64,000 bases of DNA, taken from NCBI RefSeq assembly GCF_002104515.1, contig NZ_NBOE01000001.1, positions 868,001 through 932,000 of the forward strand, in the 5' to 3' direction. The translations under genes were made by a program, and so were the position numbers. The notes beneath the pieces are model-generated. The model made no database searches, was not told where the DNA came from, and saw only the letters and a program-made list of their open reading frames with translations. Positions 18,088 through 25,467 of the stretch are shown piece after piece; the first letter of the stretch is position 1; every line of letters begins with the position of its first letter. This stretch comes from Colwellia polaris (GTDB lineage Bacteria > Pseudomonadota > Gammaproteobacteria > Enterobacterales > Alteromonadaceae).

Positions 18088-18741
18088 TTGACTCCTAAAG
18101 AAGTGATGGCATCAATCAGTAGCATAACAACCCAACTAATAGAATTGGGAATATGCGATGACCAGAACTTTGCTACAGAACTGAATACAAATAATGAAAC
18201 ACACATTACATTTTCAGGCTTCTCGGATGTGTCTATTGCTTTGAAAGATATACCATATTCAGAGCTTTATGAATATTTGTTATCGAAGCGGCAATTTAAC
18301 TTTCGATTATTAGATGGTGGGCTTATACAAATAATGTATTGCTTTGGCGGTAATCAAGAGCTGTTAAAGCACCGATTGTGCTACTTTCCATCACCAAACT
18401 TTGAAATATTTCAAAATGATCCAAGTTTATATTTGGACGAAAGTGTTTATTATGCCGATGTTATCTTAAAGTCCATTTTACCTGTACCAGTACGCTTTGA
18501 TTTTGACCCTTCTAACTTTGCAGAATTAGAGCATCCCGCATGTCATGTGAGCTTAGGGCAATATAAAAATTGTAGAATTCCTGCTTTTGCGCCTATTTGC
18601 CCTGCGAACTTTATAAATTTTATTTTGCGCTCTTTCTATAATACAGCTACATCAGATTTATCTATAAAGTCACCTTATATGCTAATGGATGCAACAATAA
18701 CTAAGAATGAAAAAGGTATATTGCATTTAGCCGTAGGCTAA
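18088..18741 (+). CDS. DUF2290 family protein
   Basis: A 217-residue protein starting at TTG, one base after the helicase stop, with AGGG upstream inside the helicase end. The segments FRLLDGGLIQIMYCFGG and LLKHRLCYFPSPNFEIF, and the later HPACHVSLGQYKNCRIPAF, match my memory of the DUF2290 family. The histidines, aspartates and cysteines in that last region could form a metal or catalytic site. DUF2290 genes commonly lie beside this kind of helicase, so the two likely form one system. The biochemical function is not known. Confidence 0.75.
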   Translation: MTPKEVMASISSITTQLIELGICDDQNFATELNTNNETHITFSGFSDVSIALKDIPYSELYEYLLSKRQFNFRLLDGGLIQIMYCFGGNQELLKHRLCYFPSPNFEIFQNDPSLYLDESVYYADVILKSILPVPVRFDFDPSNFAELEHPACHVSLGQYKNCRIPAFAPICPANFINFILRSFYNTATSDLSIKSPYMLMDATITKNEKGILHLAVG

Positions 18742-18884
18742 AATAATTGAATGTTACTTATGATAATAAGAGTTATCGGTAATATTTTACTCGTAATTAA
18801 ATAGGCTGGTGAAATATTGGTTGTGATTGTAAAATCATATTGTTATTAAATTACTTATTATTGCCGTTATAACCATAAGAAAAT

Positions 18885-19100
18885 ATGAATCTAAGCAACG
18901 AACAAATTATCACAACTGTTAATATGAAAATGCCTTTCGGTAAGTACGCAGGCAGAAAATTATTGCACTTGCCTGAGCCTTATCTGGTTTGGTTTCATTC
19001 AAAGGGTTTTCCTGAAGGAAAGCTTGGTGAACAGTTAGCATTTATTTATGAAATAAAGTTAAATGGCTTAGAAAGTGTTTTTGAGCCAATGATACAATAG
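18885..19100 (+). CDS. DUF3820 family protein, first copy
   Basis: A 71-residue protein with the DUF3820 core MPFGKYAGRKL and LPEPYLVWFHSKGFP, followed by KLGEQLAFIYEIKLNGL. The family is small and found across Gammaproteobacteria; its role is unknown (it is sometimes labelled a quorum-sensing-regulated factor). Fifteen extra residues precede the core. The ribosome site is poor. A second copy follows 114 bases downstream, so this is a tandem duplication. Placement between the island and the molybdenum cluster leaves open whether it belongs to the island or the core chromosome. Confidence 0.75.
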   Translation: MNLSNEQIITTVNMKMPFGKYAGRKLLHLPEPYLVWFHSKGFPEGKLGEQLAFIYEIKLNGLESVFEPMIQ

Positions 19101-19214
19101 TTTTTTTGTAAGTAAGAAGTTGTAAGTTGTTGGGCTCTTCTGTGATTCTTGATTTTATTGCTCGTAAATGAAAAAACTTACAAAAAAGATGTTTTTTACT
19201 CTTGATAACAATTG

Positions 19215-19388
19215 ATGCCCTTTGGGAAATATAGTGGCAGAAAGTTACTTCAATTACCCGAACCATATTTAGTTTGGTTTCATGCTAAGGGCTTACCTGA
19301 GGGCAAACTTGGCGAGCAGTTAGCACTTATTTATGAAGTAAAACTTAATGGCTTAGAGGATATGTTAAGGCCTTTGTTAAGGAGTTAA
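19215..19388 (+). CDS. DUF3820 family protein, second (shorter) copy
   Basis: Fifty-seven codons, ATG at 19215 (TTG at 19212 also possible), reading the same core: MPFGKYSGRKL, LPEPYLVWFHAKGLP, KLGEQLALIYEVKLNGL. An in-frame stop at 19206 removes the 15-residue N-terminal extension present in the first copy. There is no evident ribosome site, so this may be a truncated, weakly or no longer expressed paralogue. The core itself is unbroken, with mostly conservative changes against the first copy. That suggests it is either still used or decayed only recently. Confidence 0.55.
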   Translation: MPFGKYSGRKLLQLPEPYLVWFHAKGLPEGKLGEQLALIYEVKLNGLEDMLRPLLRS

Positions 19389-19407
19389 GCGCTAATGTAG
19401 TATTACG

Positions 19408-19441
19408 GTAGCACTAATCAGTTTAAAACTCTTAGTGCTAC
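19408..19441. terminator. Hairpin between DUF3820 and moeB
   Basis: GTAGCACTAA (19408-19417) and TTAGTGCTAC (19432-19441) form a perfect 10-bp stem; the loop itself contains the near-palindrome AGTTTAAAACT. It sits between convergent genes and may end both transcripts, although it lacks a U-tract. It is also near the presumed right end of the island. Confidence 0.45.
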
Positions 19442-19540
19442 GCTGAGCGCTAGGGGCTTATTTAACTTAAAGAGTTATAATTGAGCTTAATAGCTTTATT
19501 GTTATGTTAGTTTCGTCTTATTGACCATGCTAAGCTTGAA

Positions 19541-20287
19541 TTACCCTGCGCAAATAGGGCACTTTTGCTGTTTCTTTAAAGCAAATTGTTGCCATGAATT
19601 ATTTAAACCATCGAAAATATTTAATTGATTAGTTTTCACAGTATTACCGGTTAAAAACTTAATGGCTTGCAAAGCTTGCATACCGCCGATAACCGCGAGT
19701 ACTGGCCCTAATATGCCTAGGGTTTGGCAGTTATTATCAGGGGCTTTTTTCTCTGCAGGAAATAAGCATTGATAACAGGCGCTGTCTACTTGGTTTGGAT
19801 TTACAAACATAAATTGACCGTCAAACCCTGTTGCAGCGCCAATAATTAAGGGTTTTTTATGTTCGATACACTTTTGATTGATTAAATAGCGTGTGTTTAT
19901 GTTATCAGTGCAATCAAGTACCAAATCGACTAATGGCAAATAATAGTCGGCAAGCTCAGCGTCGAGCATTTCATCGAGCACTTCAATGTTGGTACTCGTA
20001 TTAAGTTGCTGGAGCTTTTCGGCGGCTATATCAGCTTTGTTTGTGTCAATATCATGTTCATTAAACAATATTTGTCGATGTAGGTTACTTATATCAATAG
20101 TGTCGCCATCAACCAAATAGATATTACCAATGCCAGCGGCATTCAAATAAGCACTTACAGGGTTACCCAAACCGCCGATACCAACAATTAAAACCCGCGC
20201 ATTTTTTAGCGCCTGTTGGCCTTGTTCGCCAATGCCTTTCAACATGGTTTGTCGACTGAAACGTAATTTTTCGTTTGCACTAAGCAT
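19541..20287 (-). CDS. moeB: Molybdopterin-synthase adenylyltransferase (MoeB/ThiF)
   Basis: An E1-like enzyme that adenylates the C-terminal Gly-Gly of MoaD before sulfur transfer in molybdopterin synthesis. The ATP-binding loop VLIVGIGGLGNPVSAYL is near residues 32-48, followed by the DxD-type strand LVDGDTIDISNLHRQILF. Zinc ligands are two CxxC pairs, CYQC near 173 and CPIC at the C-terminus. At 248 residues it is the normal length. ThiF differs little in sequence, so the assignment rests on its position as the last gene of the mod/moa run, overlapping modC by 8 bases. MoaD is not encoded in this window. Confidence 0.85.
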   Translation of the reverse strand: MLSANEKLRFSRQTMLKGIGEQGQQALKNARVLIVGIGGLGNPVSAYLNAAGIGNIYLVDGDTIDISNLHRQILFNEHDIDTNKADIAAEKLQQLNTSTNIEVLDEMLDAELADYYLPLVDLVLDCTDNINTRYLINQKCIEHKKPLIIGAATGFDGQFMFVNPNQVDSACYQCLFPAEKKAPDNNCQTLGILGPVLAVIGGMQALQAIKFLTGNTVKTNQLNIFDGLNNSWQQFALKKQQKCPICAG

Positions 20288-21461
20288 GAGTTATTGAGCC
20301 TGTATAATGATAGCTATGCACCGCATTAGCTTTAAACTGAAGATAGATGTTGGCGTTGACTACTAGCGCCATACGTATTGCTGACCATAAACTTATTTGT
20401 GCATAGAAAACCTGCTCTGCACATTTGAGGGTAATTAAAGCATTAGTATTATTGTAATCAATAGCGGTAATAGTTGCGGGTAAATGATTCACAATTGAGC
20501 TGTGCTCGGGTTCGGTTAAACAGAGACTGATGTCGCGAGCGTAGATCATACAAGGGAGTTGCTGACCTATTAAGCTTTCTTCATCTGAGCGCTGAGAATT
20601 GAGTGCGAGTAACGGTAAATAAATGCTTTGCTCTGTGCTTTGTAACTCGTTGAATTTCAGTCGTGTCAGGCCGTATTCAGGTAAATGCTCGGCAATCGTC
20701 AGCGACAAGCTCGTTTTAACACTCGTTTCACCACGGTTGTTTAAGTAATGAATAGCCTGATGAATTGGCGCTACATGGCTTATTTTTCCAGCTGAAACTA
20801 CCACTAATTGCTCCGCTATATATTGCAATTCACTTAAACTGTGGCTGACATAAAGCATGGGTAATTGTAGTTGCTGCTGAATGGTTTTTAAAAATGTCAG
20901 CATTTGTGATTTTGTGGTTTTATCTAGCGCACTAAATGGCTCGTCTAATAACAGCAATTTAGGCTCAGCGAGTAAAGCTCGAGCAATGGATACCCTTTGT
21001 TTTTCACCGCCAGAAAGTTGCGATACATTTTGGTACTGCAAAGATGTTAATTGCGTTAACGTCAGCACCTCTTCTATGGTTAGCTTAGGATTTTTACGTC
21101 GTTTTGCACCATAAGCGAGGTTCTCATAAACACTTAAATGAGGAAATAATCGACTGTCTTGAAAAACTAAGCCTATGTTTCTACTTTCAGCTTTAACAAA
21201 ATCGCGTTTTTCACTGTTTTGTAGCGTTACTTCATTGAACGATACTTGGCCTTTTGCCTGTTTTTCAAGCCCAGCAATTACCCGCAGTAAAGTTGACTTT
21301 CCTGAGCCTGAATCGCCATAAATGCCAGTAATGTTATCGATACTAATATTTTGCTTAATAGCCGTTTCGAATTGACTAAATGAGACTGTAAAATCTAATG
21401 ATAGAGTACTAATCGTATTGTTAAGCGTAGGCGAGTTATTTGGCAACGTTGAAAGGCTCAT
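20280..21461 (-). CDS. modC: Molybdate ABC transporter ATP-binding protein (ModC)
   Basis: The ATPase of the molybdate importer. Walker A is GDSGSGKS (49-56), the Q-loop lies in FQDSRLFPHLSVYENL, the signature is LSGGE (149-153), and Walker B LLLLDEPFSALD (169-180). The region from about residue 285 to the end is a molybdate-binding TOBE/MOP-type domain (ARDISLCL at its start), as in E. coli ModC. At 393 residues it is somewhat longer than the usual 350. It overlaps modB by 4 bases and moeB by 8, giving a tightly coupled operon. Confidence 0.93.
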   Translation of the reverse strand: MSLSTLPNNSPTLNNTISTLSLDFTVSFSQFETAIKQNISIDNITGIYGDSGSGKSTLLRVIAGLEKQAKGQVSFNEVTLQNSEKRDFVKAESRNIGLVFQDSRLFPHLSVYENLAYGAKRRKNPKLTIEEVLTLTQLTSLQYQNVSQLSGGEKQRVSIARALLAEPKLLLLDEPFSALDKTTKSQMLTFLKTIQQQLQLPMLYVSHSLSELQYIAEQLVVVSAGKISHVAPIHQAIHYLNNRGETSVKTSLSLTIAEHLPEYGLTRLKFNELQSTEQSIYLPLLALNSQRSDEESLIGQQLPCMIYARDISLCLTEPEHSSIVNHLPATITAIDYNNTNALITLKCAEQVFYAQISLWSAIRMALVVNANIYLQFKANAVHSYHYTGSITHA

Positions 21462-22165
21462 AACTTAGTGACTCGTTGCTTTTTGTTTAAGTTGCTATTT
21501 AGATTATTACCCAATAAATACACCAATGAAAGCAGTAATAAAGAGGCGATTAATAGCCCAGCAGAAAGTATATGAGCATTAGCATAATTAAAGGCTTCAA
21601 CATGATCGAATAACGCGATAGACAGCACTCTTGTTTCACCAGGAATATTTCCGCCAATCATCAACACCACGCCAAACTCGCCAACGGTATGCGCAAAGCC
21701 TAATACGGTTGCGGTAATAAAACTGGCTTTGGTTAATGGAAAAACAATACTGAAAAATCGGTCTATTGGACCTGCGCCCAACATAGCGGCAGCTTCAAGG
21801 TGATGATCACCTAATTGTTCAAAAGCTTTTTGCAAGGGTTGCACCACAAAGGGCAAAGAGTAGAGCACAGAGCCAATAACAATGGCGCTAAAACTAAATG
21901 CAAGTTGGCTACCTGTTGCGCTTTGCCATAGCTCACCAGGTAATGATGTTGGTGAAAACGCTAATAACAAATAAAAGCCTAATACCGTGGGTGGCAGCAC
22001 TAATGGCAAGGCGACTATTGCCTCAAAAAACACTTTAAAGCGACTTTGCCATTTTGCTAAATACCATGCCAGTGGCGTGCCTATTAGTAACAAAATAACC
22101 GCAGTTACGGCCGCCATTTTTAAGGTGGTAACAAGGGCGAGAATATCCGCTGAAATGTCAGTCAT
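21458..22165 (-). CDS. modB: Molybdate ABC transporter permease (ModB)
   Basis: The inner-membrane channel of the molybdate importer. It has about five hydrophobic segments (first at about residues 14-32). The EAA loop that docks on ModC is clear as LEAAAMLGAGPIDRFFSIVF. I placed the start at the internal ATG (MTDISADIL) because it lies just after the modA stop without overlap; an upstream ATG at 22183 would add 6 residues and overlap modA, and neither has an ideal ribosome site. The last 4 bases overlap modC. Confidence 0.92.
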   Translation of the reverse strand: MTDISADILALVTTLKMAAVTAVILLLIGTPLAWYLAKWQSRFKVFFEAIVALPLVLPPTVLGFYLLLAFSPTSLPGELWQSATGSQLAFSFSAIVIGSVLYSLPFVVQPLQKAFEQLGDHHLEAAAMLGAGPIDRFFSIVFPLTKASFITATVLGFAHTVGEFGVVLMIGGNIPGETRVLSIALFDHVEAFNYANAHILSAGLLIASLLLLSLVYLLGNNLNSNLNKKQRVTKL

Positions 22166-22166
22166 A

Positions 22167-22988
22167 TTATCGCTTGGCCTCATCTAATGGGTTTGATGAA
22201 GTTACCGCTAAATAACCTAGGCTTTGTAATTTTGCTTGGCTATTGGTCTGGAGAATATAGTCACTAATTTTTTTGGCTAGGGCGACTTGACGGCTAGATT
22301 TAATAATCACTAATTGTTGTGTTATTGGCTGATAGTAATGCGTTGGAATAATAACACCGCTGAGCTTATTCATCACCAGTTGACTATTCGCCACTATACC
22401 TAAAGGAACGGCTTGGCTGCGAACCTGTTGAAAAGTTTGGTTGATATTAATACCGGTGATTAAGTTGCTTTTTATTTTTGGCCATAACGATAAGTAGGTA
22501 AGTGCTTGCTGAGCCGCTGTGCCATACGGTGCAGTTTCAGGGTTGGCAATGGCCAATTTTCCTGCATAGTGCGTTAAGGCATTTAAATGACTAACTGGCT
22601 GAGTTGCCGACCACAAGGCTATTTGTCCTAGTGCATAAGTTTTACGACTATTTTCTAGCGTTAAATGTGCTTGCTCAAGTAACTCTGGGCGTGTTGCATC
22701 AGCCGATAAAAATAAATCAAAAGGAGCACCGTGCTTTATTTGTAAATACAATGTGCCTGTCGCGGCGCTAATAATTTGCAGGTTAAATTGCTCTTTATTA
22801 GGCATATCATCGAGCAGTATTTTAAGTGCAGGGGCAAAATTAGCGGCGACTGCAATGCGTAAAGGTTTAGCTTGAGCCTTTTCCGTTATCGCAAAAGTAG
22901 TGCTAGCGAATAACATGCAACCAATAGCGCATGCTAAGCTCACTTTTGATAAAAATGTTGGCATTAATTTACCCATGATCTTCAACAT
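22167..22988 (-). CDS. modA: Molybdate-binding periplasmic protein (ModA)
   Basis: The periplasmic binding protein that delivers molybdate to ModBC. A signal peptide is visible (hydrophobic VSLACAIGCMLFASTTFA, ending near residue 33). Mature-domain family features follow: LRIAVAANFAPALKIL, ISAATGTLYLQIKHGAPFDLFLSAD and ATAPYG-like ANPETAPYGTAA. Length (273 aa) is typical. The start could also be at the ATG four codons downstream. It begins 61 bases after moaB and is probably in one transcript with the moa genes, or has a promoter in that short gap. Confidence 0.92.
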   Translation of the reverse strand: MLKIMGKLMPTFLSKVSLACAIGCMLFASTTFAITEKAQAKPLRIAVAANFAPALKILLDDMPNKEQFNLQIISAATGTLYLQIKHGAPFDLFLSADATRPELLEQAHLTLENSRKTYALGQIALWSATQPVSHLNALTHYAGKLAIANPETAPYGTAAQQALTYLSLWPKIKSNLITGININQTFQQVRSQAVPLGIVANSQLVMNKLSGVIIPTHYYQPITQQLVIIKSSRQVALAKKISDYILQTNSQAKLQSLGYLAVTSSNPLDEAKR

Positions 22989-23049
22989 CGATATTTCTAT
23001 AAGGCATATTTATAAGAGGTTTTTATAAGTTATGTGCTAGCCATTAAGC

Positions 23050-23580
23050 TTATGTAAACTTTAGATGCGGCACAAAGTTACATGGACGATGGCTAGCGTC
23101 TAATTGCTCTACAATTAATTTATCCCAGGCTGTTTTACACGCATTGGTTGACCCTGGAACTGATAAAATAACGGTACTATTTGCCATGCCACCAAAAGCA
23201 CGAGATTGCACTGTAGACGTGCCTATTTCGGTAAGAGATATTGCTCTAAATACTTCGCCAAAGCCTTCAATGTTTTTATCGAATAAAGGTAATAGTGCTT
23301 CGGGAGTATTGTCTCTGGCCGTAAAGCCAGTGCCACCTGTGGTTAATATAACGTGTACATCATCACTGGCAATCCATTGAGAAACAACAGCACGTAATTG
23401 ATATACATCGTCTTTTGAAATGGCTTTAGCGGCTAACTTATGACCAGCCGATTGTAAACGCTCAACTAAGGCCTGCCCTGAAGTGTCGTTGTGTTCTTCG
23501 CGCGTATCTGAAACGGTTAATACGGCGATATTTAATGGCACGAAACCATCGCCACAATGGATAGATGAGTTGCTAGACAT
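23050..23580 (-). CDS. moaB: Molybdenum cofactor biosynthesis protein MoaB
   Basis: A MoaB/Mog-type protein that activates molybdopterin by adenylation ahead of metal insertion by MoeA. Family features are LNIAVLTVSDTREEHNDTSG, ILTTGGTGFTARDNTPEAL, and SVPGSTNACKTAWDKLI. It has 176 residues, the usual length. Its start overlaps mobA by 8 bases. No mog gene is in the window, so MoaB may do that step here, as in organisms where MoaB replaces Mog; this last point is inference. Confidence 0.93.
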   Translation of the reverse strand: MSSNSSIHCGDGFVPLNIAVLTVSDTREEHNDTSGQALVERLQSAGHKLAAKAISKDDVYQLRAVVSQWIASDDVHVILTTGGTGFTARDNTPEALLPLFDKNIEGFGEVFRAISLTEIGTSTVQSRAFGGMANSTVILSVPGSTNACKTAWDKLIVEQLDASHRPCNFVPHLKFT

Positions 23581-24190
23581 GAGATTTCCTTTGCAAAGAT
23601 AAAAGTTGTTTTGCCTGTTGCCATTGCTCAGGCGTATTAGTGTTAAATAAACATTGACTGTTTTTAGGCGTAATGACCTTGTGTGGCACTTGCGCGAGTA
23701 AACTGCGTACAGAAGGTCCTGATAAATTACGATTACCCTGAGCCTTTTGTGTAGCTACTTTAGGCTTCATTACGGATAACGGTTGTTGAAAGAACTGTTC
23801 AACAAAAGCATTCACCGGTAAATATAACGGCAAGTAATGATCAGTAAAATAACAAGCTTGTTGACTTAATTCGCCCACTTGCTTTAAGGCCAAAAGCTCG
23901 TTTGAGGTCATTAAGGGTAAATCAATCGGTAAAATTAACAGTGCTTGCGGTTTAAATTGTTCAATAATGCTTTGAATGCCGCCAAGCGGGCCCATGTCGG
24001 CAACAAGGTCTTTAATACCTTGTTCGCCGCCACTAACAATAACTTGCGAGCTTCCCACTGCGTTAAGTAGCGACTTGCTATAACTGAGCATATCTTGATT
24101 TTCGCGCAGTAAATTAGCTTTGTTTTCGCCCATTCGAGAAGATTTCCCTCCCGCTAAAACCACCCCTAAACATGATTGAAAGAGAGCCAT
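23573..24190 (-). CDS. mobA: Molybdenum cofactor guanylyltransferase (MobA)
   Basis: Transfers GMP to molybdenum-molybdopterin to make the bis-MGD cofactor used by DMSO-reductase-family enzymes. The nucleotide-binding loop VVLAGGKSSRMGENKA is at residues 11-26, and DMGPLGGI and LPIDLPLMTSNEL match the GTP/metal site of the family. At 205 residues it is of normal length. Its ATG shares a base with the moaA stop codon (TAATG), so it is translationally coupled to moaA. Its presence implies the host uses MGD-type molybdoenzymes, none of which is in this window. Confidence 0.93.
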   Translation of the reverse strand: MALFQSCLGVVLAGGKSSRMGENKANLLRENQDMLSYSKSLLNAVGSSQVIVSGGEQGIKDLVADMGPLGGIQSIIEQFKPQALLILPIDLPLMTSNELLALKQVGELSQQACYFTDHYLPLYLPVNAFVEQFFQQPLSVMKPKVATQKAQGNRNLSGPSVRSLLAQVPHKVITPKNSQCLFNTNTPEQWQQAKQLLSLQRKSHV

Positions 24191-25161
24191 TATCCGCCCA
24201 ACATCGCGAGGTTCTTTGTAGCGCCAGTGAGCTTTTCATGTAAAAAGTGAGTTTGCTTTTTATCTGTTAGCATGCTGGTAATTGCCGTTTTTAGTGGCTC
24301 TACATCATCTGTTTGTAAATAGTCTTTTAACGATAAGCCTTGCTCGGTAAATAAACATAAATGTAATTTACCTAACGAACTTACGCGTAAACGATTACAG
24401 GTATTACAGAAATCTTTCGAATAAGGCATGATTAAACCGATTTTACCGGCATAATCTGGATGATAAAATTCTTGTGCTGGACCTGCTGCTTTATCGTTAA
24501 TTACTGGCAACCAACCATCTAAAATTAAGTTCTGCTTTATACGAGAGCCTTGCACATGTTGCGCATCAAAAAACGCTTTATTATCGCCTGTTTGCATTAA
24601 TTCAATAAAGCGTAATGTTACGGGTTTATCTTTTAACCAAGCTAAATAACTCGCAATATCGTAACCATTATATTCACGCATTAATACGGTGTTTATTTTA
24701 ATGTCGACATTGCCGGCTTCGAGCGCCATATCAATACCTTTGAGGATATGATCAAGTTTGTCGTGGCCGGTAATAGCATGAAATTGTCTTGGGTCTAAAC
24801 TGTCGATACTGATATTGATGGCATCAATACCTGCAGCTAGCCAAGCAGGTAAGTGCTCAGGAAGTTTATAGCCGTTAGTCGTAATAGCTACTTTCTTAAT
24901 GCCAGGCGTTTGCTTACATTTTGCAATTATTTCAGGCAGGTCTTTACGCAGTGAAGGTTCACCGCCAGTAATACGAATTTTTTCCGTACCCATAGCTGAA
25001 AATGCTGAAGCTAAACGGGTTATTTCAGGCAAGGTTAAAAATTGTCTATCGTGATCGCATTTATAACCATCGGGTAAGCAATAGCTACAACGAAAATTAC
25101 AAACGTCAGTGATCGATAGGCGCAAGTAATAAAACTTGCGGCCGAAGTTGTCTGTTAACAT
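24190..25161 (-). CDS. moaA: GTP 3',8-cyclase (MoaA)
   Basis: Radical-SAM enzyme for the first step of molybdopterin synthesis, converting GTP to 3',8-cyclo-GTP. The radical-SAM cluster ligands are C21, C25 and C28 (CNFRCSYC). A C-terminal cluster motif lies in FCNTCNRLRVSSLGKLHLC, and the protein ends in the activity-related Gly-Gly. I chose the internal ATG at 25161 (MLTDNFGRKF): AAAGGTG lies directly in front and the riboswitch ends there. An ATG 30 bases upstream lies inside the riboswitch and is unlikely. MoaC, the next enzyme, is not nearby. Confidence 0.95.
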   Translation of the reverse strand: MLTDNFGRKFYYLRLSITDVCNFRCSYCLPDGYKCDHDRQFLTLPEITRLASAFSAMGTEKIRITGGEPSLRKDLPEIIAKCKQTPGIKKVAITTNGYKLPEHLPAWLAAGIDAINISIDSLDPRQFHAITGHDKLDHILKGIDMALEAGNVDIKINTVLMREYNGYDIASYLAWLKDKPVTLRFIELMQTGDNKAFFDAQHVQGSRIKQNLILDGWLPVINDKAAGPAQEFYHPDYAGKIGLIMPYSKDFCNTCNRLRVSSLGKLHLCLFTEQGLSLKDYLQTDDVEPLKTAITSMLTDKKQTHFLHEKLTGATKNLAMLGG

Positions 25162-25163
25162 GT

Positions 25164-25269
25164 CACCTTTCCAAAGTCGGGAGGCAAACAAGTTTCCTTG
25201 TTAACCCTGGCAAACTCAAGTTTACAACTTGGTTTACGGCTTAAGTAGCATGCCTAAAATTATTAGGTG
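25164..25269 (-). promoter_or_regulatory. Moco riboswitch upstream of moaA
   Basis: On the minus strand, the 106 bases before moaA follow the molybdenum-cofactor RNA motif of enterobacterial moaA leaders. The conserved elements are GCCGTAAAC, then TTTGCCAGGG, an AAGGAAAC-capped stem, and GCCTCCCG…TGGAAAGGTG just before the start codon. The outer helix can form between CACCT (25265-25269) and AGGTG (25164-25168). That helix contains the moaA ribosome site, which explains how cofactor binding would block translation. The match is from memory of the E. coli leader, not a covariance search. Confidence 0.8.
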
Positions 25270-25467
25270 TAGCTAAGAAAGCTCGGCGAATAATAAATGA
25301 TTAAATATTTTATATCATACAATGGCAAGCATAGTATGATTCGACTTAATATAACAGATAAAGACCGTGGTTATGTTAAATAGTGTTCACTGATGGAAAT
25401 ATTATTGTTAACGTTCTTACTTAAATTAAATTTATGAATAAAATTACAAAACTGGAAGCGTTTTATT
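25270..25467. promoter_or_regulatory. Divergent intergenic region moaA/moeA
   Basis: An AT-rich stretch that must hold the promoters of both moaA and moeA. I see no clear ModE or other operator and no convincing -35/-10 pair on either strand. Confidence 0.3.
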
